From contig NZ_JAFEUU010000028.1 of assembly GCF_017355885.1 (NCBI RefSeq), positions 1 to 32,071 of the forward strand: a DNA stretch of 32,071 nt, in the 5' to 3' direction. Under the pieces are notes generated by a model. That model ran no database searches, was not told the origin of the DNA, and saw only the letters and a program-made list of their open reading frames with translations. Of the stretch, positions 8,212 to 16,279 are shown piece after piece. A program made the translations under genes and the position numbers. Every line of letters starts with the position of its first letter. The first letter of the stretch is position 1. Origin of the DNA: Sabulicella rubraurantiaca. Its GTDB lineage: Bacteria > Pseudomonadota > Alphaproteobacteria > Acetobacterales > Acetobacteraceae.

Positions 8212-8377
8212 GACCACGCGTCGCCTATGCGCCCGGGCCACTCGGCTCATACGCCAGAGGCTGGCTCTATCCCGCCGAACGGCTGATCAAGCTGCCGGAG
8301 CACATCCGGGACCGCCGCGGTCGTGCTCTTCAAAGGCCTGACCGCGCAGTACCTGATCAAAACCACCTACCCGGGTC
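8212..8377 (+). pseudogene. Fragment of a zinc-independent quinone oxidoreductase (Qor-like)
   Basis: The frame at 8212-8312 reads RVAYAPGPLGSYA, then AERLIKLPEHI. After a frameshift near 8313 the adjacent frame reads AAVVLFKGLTAQYLIKTTYP up to about 8375. In NADPH:quinone oxidoreductases these segments are contiguous (substrate-domain strand, then the KGLTAQYLL helix before the nucleotide fold). Only about 55 residues of a protein that is normally about 325 long remain, with both ends missing, so it is a broken remnant. Confidence 0.7.
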
Positions 8378-8987
8378 TGACCCGGCCGCGGTGGCAAACG
8401 CTGCATCCATCGTTCCTGTCAGCCTGCCGACGCCGGATGTCGTGAAGCAGGTTGCCCTTGGCAGCGGTGGGCCCGCCGATTGACCTGCTACCACTGCCAA
8501 GAACTGTACGGCCGCGCCTAAATGCATCGTGGAGGAGGCCAGGACGTCACTGCCTTGACCCAGCTGCTCGAAGCCTGGGGTGGCGCCGAGGTTCCCGTGA
8601 GGCGGCAAAGCTGAAGAGATCAGGATCTTGACCTGATCAAAATGGCCTCAGCCTTCAGGCGTGAGAAGCCTCCGTTGAAATTCGGAGCATAGCGTCAGGA
8701 AGCGCGGCATGGCGGGTCCTTTCGGCGCGGCGCTCGCGACACAAATCACGCCACAAATCCACTACTTAAAATTGTTGAATTCGCGGTATGCTCACCCATC
8801 AGGTGACAATTACCCGCCCGCCTGTTTTATTGCGCTGCAAATGGACCACCACACCATGACCTCACCACTTTCCGCCCCCCTCGCGAGCCTGCGACGCCGC
8901 GCAATGAGCCGCGTTGTCGTTTCTGCGACCAACGCGTCACCGCCCCGCGCCATCCCTCATCCATCACCTCAGCAAGGACATCGCCGC
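8378..8987. other. Gene-poor stretch between the qor fragment and the ABC importer operon
   Basis: No intact gene. A short frame near 8484-8521 reads TCYHCQELYGRA and stops, a CxxC motif of unknown origin. The binding-protein frame is open from 8709, but those 93 codons lack protein-like character and precede a clear signal peptide at 8988, so they are treated as leader. The part around 8740-8840 is AT-rich and is the likely promoter zone. Confidence 0.4.
8766..8792 (+). promoter_or_regulatory. Possible promoter of the ABC importer operon
   Basis: TTAAAA at 8766-8771 and TATGCT at 8787-8792, 15 bases apart, in the most AT-rich patch upstream of the operon, about 195 bases before the chosen start codon. 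The match to a sigma-70 type promoter is weak and spacing is short. Confidence 0.2.
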
Positions 8988-10067
8988 ATGTCCCGCATGA
9001 CTCGCTTCCTCGCTGCCCTCGGCCTCTGGTGCAGTTTTTCGACCGGCTCGTCCGCCCAGGCGCCCGATCGCGTGGTGATCGGCCTTGCCATCCCGCTGAC
9101 CGTAACGGATGGCGGCACCTACGCCATTGCCGAGGAGCTAGGACTGTTCCAGGCCGAGAACATCGTGGTCCAACACGTCGTTCTGCCCGGAGCCGGAGCC
9201 ATCCTGCCGCAGGTTTTGCAGCGTCAGGTGACCTTCGGCTTTCCACTGACGGAGACGCTGCTGTCGGCTCACCAGCCGGGCCAAGCGCCGCTGCCGGTCG
9301 CGTATGTGTACAATGCGGGCCCATCGAACACGCTGGAGATCGCGGTGCGGACGGAAAGTCCTATCCGCACGCTTGCGGACCTCCGCGGGCGTGGCATCGG
9401 CGTGGGCGCATTGACCTGGGGCACCATCCCGCAGACTCGTGCGCTGCTGCGCAGTGTGGGTCTCGAGCCCGGGCGCGACGTGCAGATCGTGGCCGTCGGC
9501 GTTCTGGGCGCGGGCTTCCACGCATTGCGCGAGGACCGGGTGCAGGCCCTGAACTTCAACAGCACCTGGATCGACCTGCTCGAACTTGAGGGCACCCCGG
9601 CGCGGCGGCTGGAGTTCCCGCCGGTGTTCCGCCGCATGGTGACCAACGGCTTCCTGGCCCACCGTTCGACGATCGAAGGGAACCCCGGTCTCATCGAGCG
9701 CTTCGGCCGGGCCTACGCCGCCGCCACCGTCGCCTGCGACGCCAATCCACGCGCCTGCGTCGAAGCGTTCTGGCGTCGCAACGCCGCGGCCCGGCCGTCA
9801 TCGGGTCAGGAGCAGGCGCTGGCAGACAACATCCGCATCGTGCAGCGCCATTTCGACCGCACCCTGCGGGATGACTCGGGCGCGCTCCGCATCCAGGGTC
9901 GCTACGACCTCGACATCATCCGTGACTATGTGCGCGAGATGCACCGCTGGCGCGAGTTCCCGACCGCCGACATCCCCGTCGAGCGCTACTTCACCAATGC
10001 CTTTGTGGAGGGGTTCAACCGCTTCGATCGCGCCGCGCTCGTCGCCCGCGCCCGCGCGCTCCCATGA
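8988..10067 (+). CDS. ABC transporter substrate-binding protein, NMT1/SsuA-like
   Basis: A 359-residue periplasmic protein. ATG at 8988 was chosen because AAGGA (8975-8979) precedes it and the first 24 residues form a signal peptide (hydrophobic FLAALGLWCSF, cleavage near SSAQA). The mature part starts RVVIGLAIPLTVTDGGTYA and continues with AEELGLFQAENI, typical of NMT1/THI5-like and SsuA/TauA binding proteins. Its stop overlaps the ATPase start by four bases (ATGA at 10064-10067), so translation is coupled. Family members bind sulfonates, nitrate, thiamine precursors and similar small molecules. The substrate cannot be read from the sequence; the amidase at the end of the operon suggests an amide-bearing compound. 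Confidence 0.88.
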   Translation: MSRMTRFLAALGLWCSFSTGSSAQAPDRVVIGLAIPLTVTDGGTYAIAEELGLFQAENIVVQHVVLPGAGAILPQVLQRQVTFGFPLTETLLSAHQPGQAPLPVAYVYNAGPSNTLEIAVRTESPIRTLADLRGRGIGVGALTWGTIPQTRALLRSVGLEPGRDVQIVAVGVLGAGFHALREDRVQALNFNSTWIDLLELEGTPARRLEFPPVFRRMVTNGFLAHRSTIEGNPGLIERFGRAYAAATVACDANPRACVEAFWRRNAAARPSSGQEQALADNIRIVQRHFDRTLRDDSGALRIQGRYDLDIIRDYVREMHRWREFPTADIPVERYFTNAFVEGFNRFDRAALVARARALP

Positions 10068-10816
10068 CGCCCGCCCTCGCGCTCGACGACGTGGGCTTTG
10101 GCTTCCCGGGCCGCAAGGTCCTGGAGGGGGTGTCCTTCGCCATCGCGCCCGGCGAGTTCGTGGTGGTGCTGGGTCCCTCGGGCGGCGGCAAGTCCACGCT
10201 GTTGCGCCTTGTCGCGGGGCTTCTTGAGCCCTCGTCCGGACAGCTGCGCATCGCGGGGGCTGAGGTGCGGGGGCCGCGCCGCGACGTCGGCATGGTGTTC
10301 CAGAAGCCCACGCTCCTGCCCTGGCGGACGGCGCTCGACAACGTGCTGCTGCCCGCGGGCTTCTCGCGTGGCGCCAGCGCCACCGAGCGCGCCCGCGCCC
10401 AGGAACTGCTGGCCGCAGTCGGCCTGCCCGACGCCGCCTCTCTCTACCCCGCGCAGCTCTCGGGCGGCATGGCGCAGCGCGTGGGCCTCGCGCGCATGCT
10501 GCTGCACGATCCCGACCTCCTGCTCCTCGACGAGCCCTTCGCGGCGCTCGACGCGATGACGCGGGAGCGCATGACGCTCCTCCTGCAGGAGTTGTGGCTC
10601 TCGCGCCCGCGCGCCGCGCTCTTCGTCACGCATTCGATTCCGGAGGCTCTGCTGCTCGCGGACAGGGTAATCGTGCTGGCGGGACGGCCAGGCCGCATCC
10701 AGGTGGATTGGCGTGTGGACCTGCCGCGCCCGCGCCGGCCAGAGACCATGGCCGATCCCGCCTTCAACGAGATGGCGCTCGCGCTGCGCCGCGAGTTCGA
10801 TCTGGTGGCCGCATGA
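10064..10816 (+). CDS. ABC transporter ATP-binding protein, SsuB/TauB-type
   Basis: A 250-residue ATPase that powers the importer at the inner face of the membrane. All nucleotide-binding motifs are present: Walker A GPSGGGKS at 38-45, Q-loop Gln80, signature LSGGMAQR at 132-139, Walker B LLLLDEP at 152-158 followed by the D-loop, and the switch His in VTHSIPEA. Length is normal. The start overlaps the binding-protein stop by four bases, and its own TGA (10814-10816) overlaps the permease ATG (10813), so all three are made from one transcript in step. Confidence 0.93.
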   Translation: MTPALALDDVGFGFPGRKVLEGVSFAIAPGEFVVVLGPSGGGKSTLLRLVAGLLEPSSGQLRIAGAEVRGPRRDVGMVFQKPTLLPWRTALDNVLLPAGFSRGASATERARAQELLAAVGLPDAASLYPAQLSGGMAQRVGLARMLLHDPDLLLLDEPFAALDAMTRERMTLLLQELWLSRPRAALFVTHSIPEALLLADRVIVLAGRPGRIQVDWRVDLPRPRRPETMADPAFNEMALALRREFDLVAA

Positions 10817-11586
10817 CCCGCCTGTTCCCGCCGCTCGTCACGCTCGTGCTGATCCTCGGCGCTTGGCAGTTTGCCACGGGGCCGGGCGGTCTGCCCTCCT
10901 ACCTGCTGCCGGCGCCCTGGCCAGTGGCGTGGGCTATCTGGGACGGGCTCGTGGGCGGCGCCTTTTGGCCGCACCTTGGCTTCACTCTCACGGCGACCCT
11001 GACGGGCTTCGCCATCGGCAGCGTCTCAGCCATCCTTGTCGGCGCGCTGGTCGCGGAGTCGCGCCTCTTCGAACGCTTCGTCTATCCCTACCTCGTCGCC
11101 ATCCAGGCCATGCCGAAGGTGGCGCTGGCGCCGCTGATCCTCGTCTGGTTCGGCTTCGGCCTCGCCTCAAAGGTCGTGCTCGTGGCGTTGATCTGCTTCT
11201 TTCCCCTACTGGTGAACACCATCACCGGCATTCGCGGCGCCGACCGCGACCTGGTCGAGATGGCGCGCTCCTTCTCGCGCTCGCCGGCCTTCGTGTTCCT
11301 GCACGTCAAGCTGCCGGCCGCGGCGCCGGGCATCATGGCAGGGCTTCAGATCGGGATCGTGCTCGCGCTCATCGGCGCCATCGTGGGGGAGTTCGTCGCA
11401 TCTGACCGCGGCGTCGGCTACCTCATTGGCTCGGCGACCGTGAACATGAACGTCACCGCGATGTTCGCGGGCGTCCTCGTCCTGGCCGCGGTTGGCATGG
11501 CGGGCAGTGCCATCATCCGCGCCCTGCATCGCCGCGTCGTGTTCTGGGAGGCCGATCCGCGCCTCCCCCCACCCTCCGAAGGTTGA
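10813..11586 (+). CDS. ABC transporter permease, SsuC/TauC-type
   Basis: A 257-residue inner-membrane protein with about six hydrophobic segments. ATG at 10813 overlaps the ATPase stop (ATGA), which fixes the start although the frame is open further upstream. The EAA loop that docks to the ATPase is visible as ARSFSRSPAFVFLHVKLPAAA at about residues 152-172. Next in the operon is the amidase, whose possible TTG start at 11583 would overlap this stop. It forms the membrane channel of the importer. Confidence 0.92.
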   Translation: MTRLFPPLVTLVLILGAWQFATGPGGLPSYLLPAPWPVAWAIWDGLVGGAFWPHLGFTLTATLTGFAIGSVSAILVGALVAESRLFERFVYPYLVAIQAMPKVALAPLILVWFGFGLASKVVLVALICFFPLLVNTITGIRGADRDLVEMARSFSRSPAFVFLHVKLPAAAPGIMAGLQIGIVLALIGAIVGEFVASDRGVGYLIGSATVNMNVTAMFAGVLVLAAVGMAGSAIIRALHRRVVFWEADPRLPPPSEG

Positions 11587-11591
11587 TCCAC

Positions 11592-13052
11592 GTGGCTGAC
11601 GAAAACCTCGCTTACCTGCCGGCCTGGGCCCTGATCGAGCGGCTGCAGCGCGGCACCATCACGGCGCGCGCCCTCCTGGAGGCGCAGCTGGCGCGGGTGG
11701 CGCGATACAACCCTGAGATCAACGCCGTCATCCACCTGGACGCTGACCGCGCCCGCCGTGCCGCCGACGCGGCCGATGCAGCACGTGCCGCAGGCGCGCT
11801 GCTCGGCCCGCTGCACGGCCTGCCGATGACGGTGAAGGAAACCAACAGCGTCGGAGGCTGGCCGAGCACCTGGGGCGACCCTGCGCTGCGCGACCATGTG
11901 CCCGCCCGGAGCGCGGAGGTGGTCCGGCGGCTCAAGGCAGCGGGCGCCGTGCTGTTTGGCAAGACAAACGTGCCGATCGGCGCCCTCGACTGGCAGAGCT
12001 ACAACGCCATCCACGGCACCACGCGCAACCCTTGGGACATGGCGCGTTCGCCGGGCGGATCCTCCGGCGGCTCGGCGGCCGCGCTGGCTGCGGGGCTGAC
12101 CCCGCTTGAGCTTGGCGGCGACGCCGGCGGCTCCATCCGCATCCCCGCGCATTTCTGCGGCGTCGTAGGCCACAAGCCGACACCGGGGGTGGTGCCGTCG
12201 GAAGGCAATGGCCGTCCGGGGGACATTCTGGAGAATGACCTCTCCGTGGCCGGGCCGATGGCGCGCAGCGTGCGGGACCTTGCGCTCGCGCTCGACGTGC
12301 TGGCGGGACCGGCCGGCGGGCGGGCGCGGGCTTGGCGCCTCGCCCTGCCGCCGCCACGGGCCACGCAGCTCAGCGGGTTGCGGATCGCGGTCGTGACGGA
12401 TTCGCCGGTGGCGGAGGTGGACCGCGGCTACCAGGACGCCATCCTCGCGCTCGGGCGGAGGCTGGAGGGAGCGGGCGCCCGTGTGACGCTGGGCGCCCTG
12501 CCCTTCGCAGACCATGCCACGCACCACGCCACCTATCTGCGTCTGCTGCGCGGCAGCGCCGCCGCCCGGCTGACGGAGGCCAGCTTCGCCACTGCGGTCG
12601 CGGCGACCGAGAGGCCGGGGGCTAACCCGCCGTCCGCCTACGTTGCGCAGACTCAGGCGGCGTATGCCCAGCGGCACCGCGACTGGCTATTGGCGCAGGA
12701 GGCACGCGCCCGGTTGCAGGCCGATTGGGCTGCCTTCTTCGAGGAATTCGACGTGGTGGTCGCGCCCTGCTCCACCGTGCCCGCCTTCCCGCTGGACGAG
12801 GCGCGTCCGCGCGAAGAGCGGGTGCTGCGCGTGAACGGGCGTGACGCCGACTACAACGACCAGCTCTTCTGGGCCGGCCTTGCGACGCTGCCCGCCCTTC
12901 CGGCGACGGCGGTGCCCATCGGCCTGGACGGGCACGGTCTCCCGCTTGGCGTACAGGTCATTGGGGCTGCATGGGAGGACCGGAGCACGCTCGCCGCCGC
13001 CGCCGGGATCGAGACGCTCACACCCTTCCGGCCACCACCAGGCTTCGCATAG
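11592..13052 (+). CDS. Amidase (amidase signature family)
   Basis: A 486-residue enzyme counted from GTG 11592, preferred because GAAGG (11578-11582) lies nine bases before it; an in-frame TTG at 11583 is the alternative. The amidase signature triad is complete: Lys82 (TVKETNS), cis-Ser157 in SPGGSSGGS and nucleophile Ser181 in GGDAGGSIRIPA, with the family spacing of 24 residues between the serines. It hydrolyses a carboxamide to acid and ammonia. There is no signal peptide, so it is cytoplasmic. Position as last gene of the importer operon suggests it works on the imported compound. GatA is unlikely, since gatB and gatC are absent and the N-terminus resembles broad-specificity amidases. Confidence 0.92.
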   Translation: MADENLAYLPAWALIERLQRGTITARALLEAQLARVARYNPEINAVIHLDADRARRAADAADAARAAGALLGPLHGLPMTVKETNSVGGWPSTWGDPALRDHVPARSAEVVRRLKAAGAVLFGKTNVPIGALDWQSYNAIHGTTRNPWDMARSPGGSSGGSAAALAAGLTPLELGGDAGGSIRIPAHFCGVVGHKPTPGVVPSEGNGRPGDILENDLSVAGPMARSVRDLALALDVLAGPAGGRARAWRLALPPPRATQLSGLRIAVVTDSPVAEVDRGYQDAILALGRRLEGAGARVTLGALPFADHATHHATYLRLLRGSAAARLTEASFATAVAATERPGANPPSAYVAQTQAAYAQRHRDWLLAQEARARLQADWAAFFEEFDVVVAPCSTVPAFPLDEARPREERVLRVNGRDADYNDQLFWAGLATLPALPATAVPIGLDGHGLPLGVQVIGAAWEDRSTLAAAAGIETLTPFRPPPGFA

Positions 13053-13277
13053 CGCATTGGCATCGGAGAATGCTCACCGCGGCTTGAAAGTCCGCCCATT
13101 GCGCTGCCCGTCTCTCACGCCTCAGCCAAGGCTGAAGCAGTGCCGCCTCCTGCGGCGCCGCGGAATGCGAGCCGGCGCGCAGCAAGCACATCCCAGTGAC
13201 TGCCGCGGCTGCAACGTGTAGCCGAGGCGCAGTCCGGGGAGATTACCTAGGAGAGGCCCCGGCCGAGCCCGATCTTC
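13053..13277. other. Spacer between amidase and adhesin tail
   Basis: Contains no intact gene. The frame leading into the adhesin tail is interrupted by TGA (13197) and TAG (13248). A small hairpin TCAGC/GCTGA at about 13122-13135 is too weak to be called a terminator. Confidence 0.3.
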
Positions 13278-14015
13278 ATGCTCTTCGGCGGCAGCGAGGC
13301 GGGGGCTGACGACGTCGTATTCTTCGGAGCAGTCGCGACCGCGCCGAAGTCCGGTGTGGCCGGCGGCTCTCCCCCGAACGACCTCCTCGATCTGATCGGG
13401 TCCGGCGCCACGGACCTGACCGAGGGCCAGATCCAGGCCTTCCTTCCGCCTGCCTCGGCCACCAACCAGATCCCGACGCTCATCAACAGCGCCACACAGA
13501 TGAACGTGTCGACCTCTGGCATCGGCATCAACAACAACAATCTCGATGGCAACGGGACCGCGGGCATCCAGACGGCCGACGAGAGCTTCGTGTTCAACCC
13601 CGAGGAGGTGGCGGCCGCGGTGACCGTCTACATCGACAACTCCGTCGGGGGCTATGATCCAGCCTCGGGAGAGCAGCTCTATTACACCGTCTACTTCACC
13701 GACGGGACCGTCTTGGCGAACCAGCTGGTCACGGCGGCCATGCTCCAGGACGCCTTGGGCACCGATCCCACCGTTCCCAAGGTGGCGGTGGGCGGGAAGT
13801 TCTTCGAGATCGACGGCGGCGCCAAGGACATCGACGCGGTCCAGCTCACCATGGGCAACGGCACCGTGAAGGTCCCGGTGATCCAGTGGGCGATCGAGAC
13901 GAACTTCACCCCGGCGCCGCTGCAGATGAACCTGACCGCCACGTTGCTGGATGGCGACAACGACGTCGCCACGGACACGTTCTCGGTCAGCTTGGCCAAC
14001 GCCTCGATCCTCTAA
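13278..14015 (+). CDS. C-terminal module of a second cadherin/VCBS-type adhesin, probably a remnant
   Basis: A 245-residue acidic beta-rich protein. It has no signal peptide and starts at an internal-looking MLFGGSEAGADDVVFFG. The frame upstream (13251-13277) reads ERPRPSPIF, then hits TAG at 13248 and an earlier TGA at 13197 in the same frame. The content (GIGINNNN, ESFVFNPEE, YIDNS, and a closing LLDGDNDVATDTFSVSL) matches in kind the C-terminal part of the large adhesin at 633-5336: GFGIRGG, NPGEAFKV, and a closing ADADGDIGLSGS. I infer that it is the tail of a second adhesin whose repeats were lost. Expression as a short protein from ATG 13278 is possible; GGAGAGG at 13250-13256 is too far for a normal ribosome binding site. 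Confidence 0.6.
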   Translation: MLFGGSEAGADDVVFFGAVATAPKSGVAGGSPPNDLLDLIGSGATDLTEGQIQAFLPPASATNQIPTLINSATQMNVSTSGIGINNNNLDGNGTAGIQTADESFVFNPEEVAAAVTVYIDNSVGGYDPASGEQLYYTVYFTDGTVLANQLVTAAMLQDALGTDPTVPKVAVGGKFFEIDGGAKDIDAVQLTMGNGTVKVPVIQWAIETNFTPAPLQMNLTATLLDGDNDVATDTFSVSLANASIL

Positions 14016-14023
14016 CACAAATG

Positions 14024-14053
14024 GGCGAGCCCGCTCCACGGGGCGGGCTCGCC
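14024..14053 (+). terminator. Hairpin terminator after the adhesin tail
   Basis: Perfect 11-bp stem (14024-14034 with 14043-14053) and 8-base loop, nine bases after the stop codon, followed by TTCCTC. Its presence supports the view that 14015 is the native 3' end of an adhesin gene. Confidence 0.7.
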
Positions 14054-14106
14054 TTCCTCGGCTTCAAGGTCGAGTGGCACACCAGCACCGCACATGACCA
14101 GATGTT

Positions 14107-14371
14107 GAGGCGTATCGGCGCAAGGTCAAGGAGCTTGAGCAGATGCTGGGCGGCGATAGCCCGGAGGCCCGCGAGGCGCTGAAGGTGGTGCGCAGCCCGA
14201 TCCGCAGAGTCAAAATCCTCCCCGATCCCGCAGCCCCGAACGGCGTCTGGCTGGAGATTGAGGGCGACTTGGCGGTCGTGTTGCGGGCATCGGCGAGCGC
14301 TAAACAAGCGAAAACCCCCAAAGCGGTGGCCTTGGGGGTTTTGCAAGTGTCGGTGGATGCGGGGACAGGGT
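14107..14371 (+). pseudogene. Serine recombinase C-terminal fragment with tRNA-fMet end (scar copy 2)
   Basis: The frame from 14107 reads EAYRRKVKELEQMLGGDSPE, continuing through VRSPIRRVKILP and GVWLEIEGDLAVVLRAS to KTPKAVALGVLQVSVDAGTG. This is the coiled-coil and terminal part of a large serine recombinase (resolvase/invertase with zinc ribbon); the catalytic and zinc-ribbon parts are missing. The same protein segment at 31365-31620 is about 85% identical in DNA by eye, rising to near identity across the hairpin and the GCAAGTGT-TGGATGCGGGGACAGG tract. That tract is the complement of the 3' end of tRNA-fMet, and similarity stops abruptly after it (14370), as expected at an attachment junction. 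Confidence 0.75.
14311..14342. terminator. Copy of the rrn/tRNA-fMet terminator hairpin
   Basis: AAAACCCCCAA (14311-14321) pairs with TTGGGGGTTTT (14332-14342), an 11-bp stem with T/A ends on both strands. It is identical to the hairpin at 31561-31592 that lies downstream of the tRNA. Here it has no tRNA to terminate and is carried inside the scar. Confidence 0.8.
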
Positions 14372-14466
14372 TCGGCTTATGGCGAACAAGGCTCGCGGTT
14401 GGCACGTGACGGATCTCTGGTTCGAATCCGGCTTGCCCTGCAGTTCGCTAGGCCATGTGGGCAAAC

Positions 14467-14500
14467 CCGCACAGGCGGCGCTGACGCGCCGCCTGTGCGG
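14467..14500 (-). terminator. Strong hairpin terminator after the secreted protein at 14510
   Basis: A 15-bp perfect GC stem (14467-14481 with 14486-14500) and tetraloop TGAC, nine bases past the stop codon of the minus-strand gene. On the minus strand it is followed by GGTTTG. Confidence 0.7.
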
Positions 14501-14509
14501 CCGGGAGAC

Positions 14510-15121
14510 CTATCTCCCTGCGACCCTGCGCTGCTCCGGGCGCTCTCCAACCGGCACCATGATGTGGGCGTAGGGCGTGCCCTTCCACATCACGTAGGGT
14601 CCGCCATGGTGGTGCTCGGCCGGCAGCGCGGCCAGCAGCGCCGGGTCGGGCACTAGCACCATCAGGTGCGGTCCCTCGACCATCCAGTCGTTGGTCGTAG
14701 TCGGCTGCTCGTCGAAGGGGTTGATGTTGCTGGCCCCGCCGTCGCGGCTGTCACCGGCCAGCATGTAGCCGAAGGCGACCCTGGGCGGGGTAAAGGGCTG
14801 GCGCTTGGACCAAGCCTCCAGCCATCCCATCCAGACGTCGTCGAGGCACATCGGGCCGGCAAGGCCGGGCGGTGCCGGCAGGCAGGTGAAGCCGGGCGGC
14901 CCGTCCCGCAGGACATTGCCATTAAAGTCCATAACCTTCACCGTGTCGCGCAGGGTCGGCGGCGCGGCGCTGAGCGCACTGCGGATCAAGGCGTCCCGCT
15001 CCTGCCCTGTGGGCGCGGCGGCCGGTTGCTGCTGCGCCCAGGCGGTGATCGCCCCTATGCAGGAGAAGCCGACCGCGACCGCGCCGGCCAGCATCGAACG
15101 CATCTTCGGTGAGCTACGCAT
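14510..15121 (-). CDS. Secreted protein of unknown function
   Basis: A 203-residue protein with a signal peptide: basic start, hydrophobic MLAGAVAVGFSCIGAITAWA, cleavage after AWA. The mature part has a predicted helical PTGQERDALIRSALSAA region, a short FNGNVLRDG motif, paired cysteines, and a C-terminal MWKGTPYAHIMVPV motif that I associate with conserved exported proteins of unknown function in alphaproteobacteria. Met7 is an alternative start that would leave a better signal peptide. It stands alone, ends at a strong terminator and is followed downstream by scar copy 2. I do not assign a function. Confidence 0.75.
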   Translation of the reverse strand: MRSSPKMRSMLAGAVAVGFSCIGAITAWAQQQPAAAPTGQERDALIRSALSAAPPTLRDTVKVMDFNGNVLRDGPPGFTCLPAPPGLAGPMCLDDVWMGWLEAWSKRQPFTPPRVAFGYMLAGDSRDGGASNINPFDEQPTTTNDWMVEGPHLMVLVPDPALLAALPAEHHHGGPYVMWKGTPYAHIMVPVGERPEQRRVAGR

Positions 15122-15721
15122 GGCGCCTCATACTCCCTGGTGTTTGGGAGCGCGGGCCCACGACGTTGGATCGGGCCCTCGGAACCACATGCGGGCCGAT
15201 CGGGTGGTAGAGGCCTGCGCCCCGGCCTGCCCGCTGACATTCGGGACGGAACGGAGCGAGCCGCCCGGCGCGGGCATCTGGGCGGCGCCGTTCTTCATCC
15301 CGGATCAGCACACCACACGGGACGGGAGCACCGCAAGTGAAAGGCCTAAAAGCCGCTACTCAGAACTTGGGCAGACATTATGAGGAACCCGGCCAGGTCG
15401 CGTGGACCAACCAATCCCAAGGGGTCTCCAAGCAGGCCGTGGGCGTAATTCCAGGCTGATCTCTCGCAGGAATATCGGCGTTGATCTGAACCGCCCCAAG
15501 GTTGCCGCAGGCGGTTCGATTGGAGTCACGCCGCCAGGAACAAGTTTTCCTGGGCCTCGTGCCTGGGTTCGGCGCAGGACGTTGAAGTCCCAGATCCCCG
15601 GGTCGATGCCGGCCGGAGGCTGGATCGCGCCGGAGCGCGTGATCTCGGACAGCCGCGGGGAGATGGTCTGGGCCCGAGGTGGCGCAGCTCCCCAGTCATC
15701 GCCTGTGCTCCCGCGGCGTTC
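15122..15721. other. Region without a recognised gene
   Basis: The upstream part (to about 15350) is the likely promoter zone of the secreted-protein gene at 15121. The rest continues the open frame of the IS5 transposase remnant on the minus strand, but the translation after residue 43 (ERRGSTGDDWG onward) no longer resembles a transposase, so this DNA comes from another source joined to the IS fragment. Confidence 0.35.
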
Positions 15722-15850
15722 CACGGCCTCTGCCATCACCCTGCGTGACCACTTCAGCGGACGCCCGAGGCGGGATGGACGCGGAAGCAGTGGGTCCAGC
15801 ACCATCCATTCAGCGTCGCTGAGATCCGTGGGATAGGGGCGGACGGGCAT
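15722..15850 (-). pseudogene. IS5-family transposase N-terminal fragment
   Basis: ATG at 15850 follows GGAGG on the minus strand. The first 43 residues include YPTDLSDAEWMVLDPLLP and GRPLKWSRRVMAEAV, the conserved N-terminal (DUF4096-type) part of IS5-family transposases. After that the similarity stops while the frame remains open to 15356. The DDE catalytic domain is missing, so this cannot transpose. The GTG at 15865 upstream in frame is not needed. Confidence 0.75.
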
Positions 15851-15857
15851 GGCGACC

Positions 15858-15877
15858 TCCGGCACAATTGTGCCGGA
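15858..15877. repeat. 20-bp perfect palindrome next to the IS5 remnant
   Basis: TCCGGCACAATTGTGCCGGA reads the same on both strands and sits eight bases upstream of the transposase ATG, overlapping its likely promoter/leader. It could be a protein-binding operator or a head-to-head junction of two short inverted repeats. Confidence 0.7.
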
Positions 15878-16279
15878 TCAACGCTTTAGCCTCGTATCCG
15901 CCCTTTGCGGACAGACAGTTAGCGGCCTTGACTCGATGGGCAAGCCCCTGGTGTTCGGCATGATCGAGCACGGCGGCGAACTTCGGACATGGTGGTTTCC
16001 GACCGGAAGGCTGAGACCTGACCGTCATGACCTTGGCGACACTGGTGACCGTGAACCGAAAAATTCGCGCTCAGGTCGGACCAGTTTCAGGGGTCAGGAC
16101 CATGAAGCTCGCCCGCGCGCGGCGCTGGGAGCAGCCGGCAAACTGACGGCCGGCCCCGCGGCGGGGCACTTTTTCGACAGCTGCGACAGCATTTCCCAAT
16201 AACCGGGCGCCGGGTGCGGGCGAAGTTGCTCTTGTGGCTGGCCAATCCCCGCCTGCCCGCAGCCAGGAGAACACACCGC
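15878..16279. other. Probable IS debris and leader of the next gene
   Basis: The minus strand has a short frame (16028-15810) with the motif KGGYEAKALI, vaguely like the DRGYDADAL segment of IS5 transposases, so part of this may be a second transposase remnant; the evidence is weak. The last 60 bases are the leader of the small secreted-protein gene at 16280. Confidence 0.3.

Noticed and set aside
8484-8521. Short CxxC motif TCYHCQELYGRA as a zinc-ribbon gene fragment
   Set aside because: Only twelve residues before a stop, with no further similarity in any frame; cannot be assigned.
11418-12677. A 419-codon minus-strand frame over the permease and amidase genes
   Set aside because: It mirrors two well-supported enzymes with complete motifs; no domain is recognisable in its translation.
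14397-14425. A T-arm-like sequence (CTGGTTCGAATCCGG) suggesting a tRNA remnant after scar 2
   Set aside because: Four of five T-stem pairs form, but I could not fold an acceptor, D or anticodon stem around it; it may be chance or too decayed to name.
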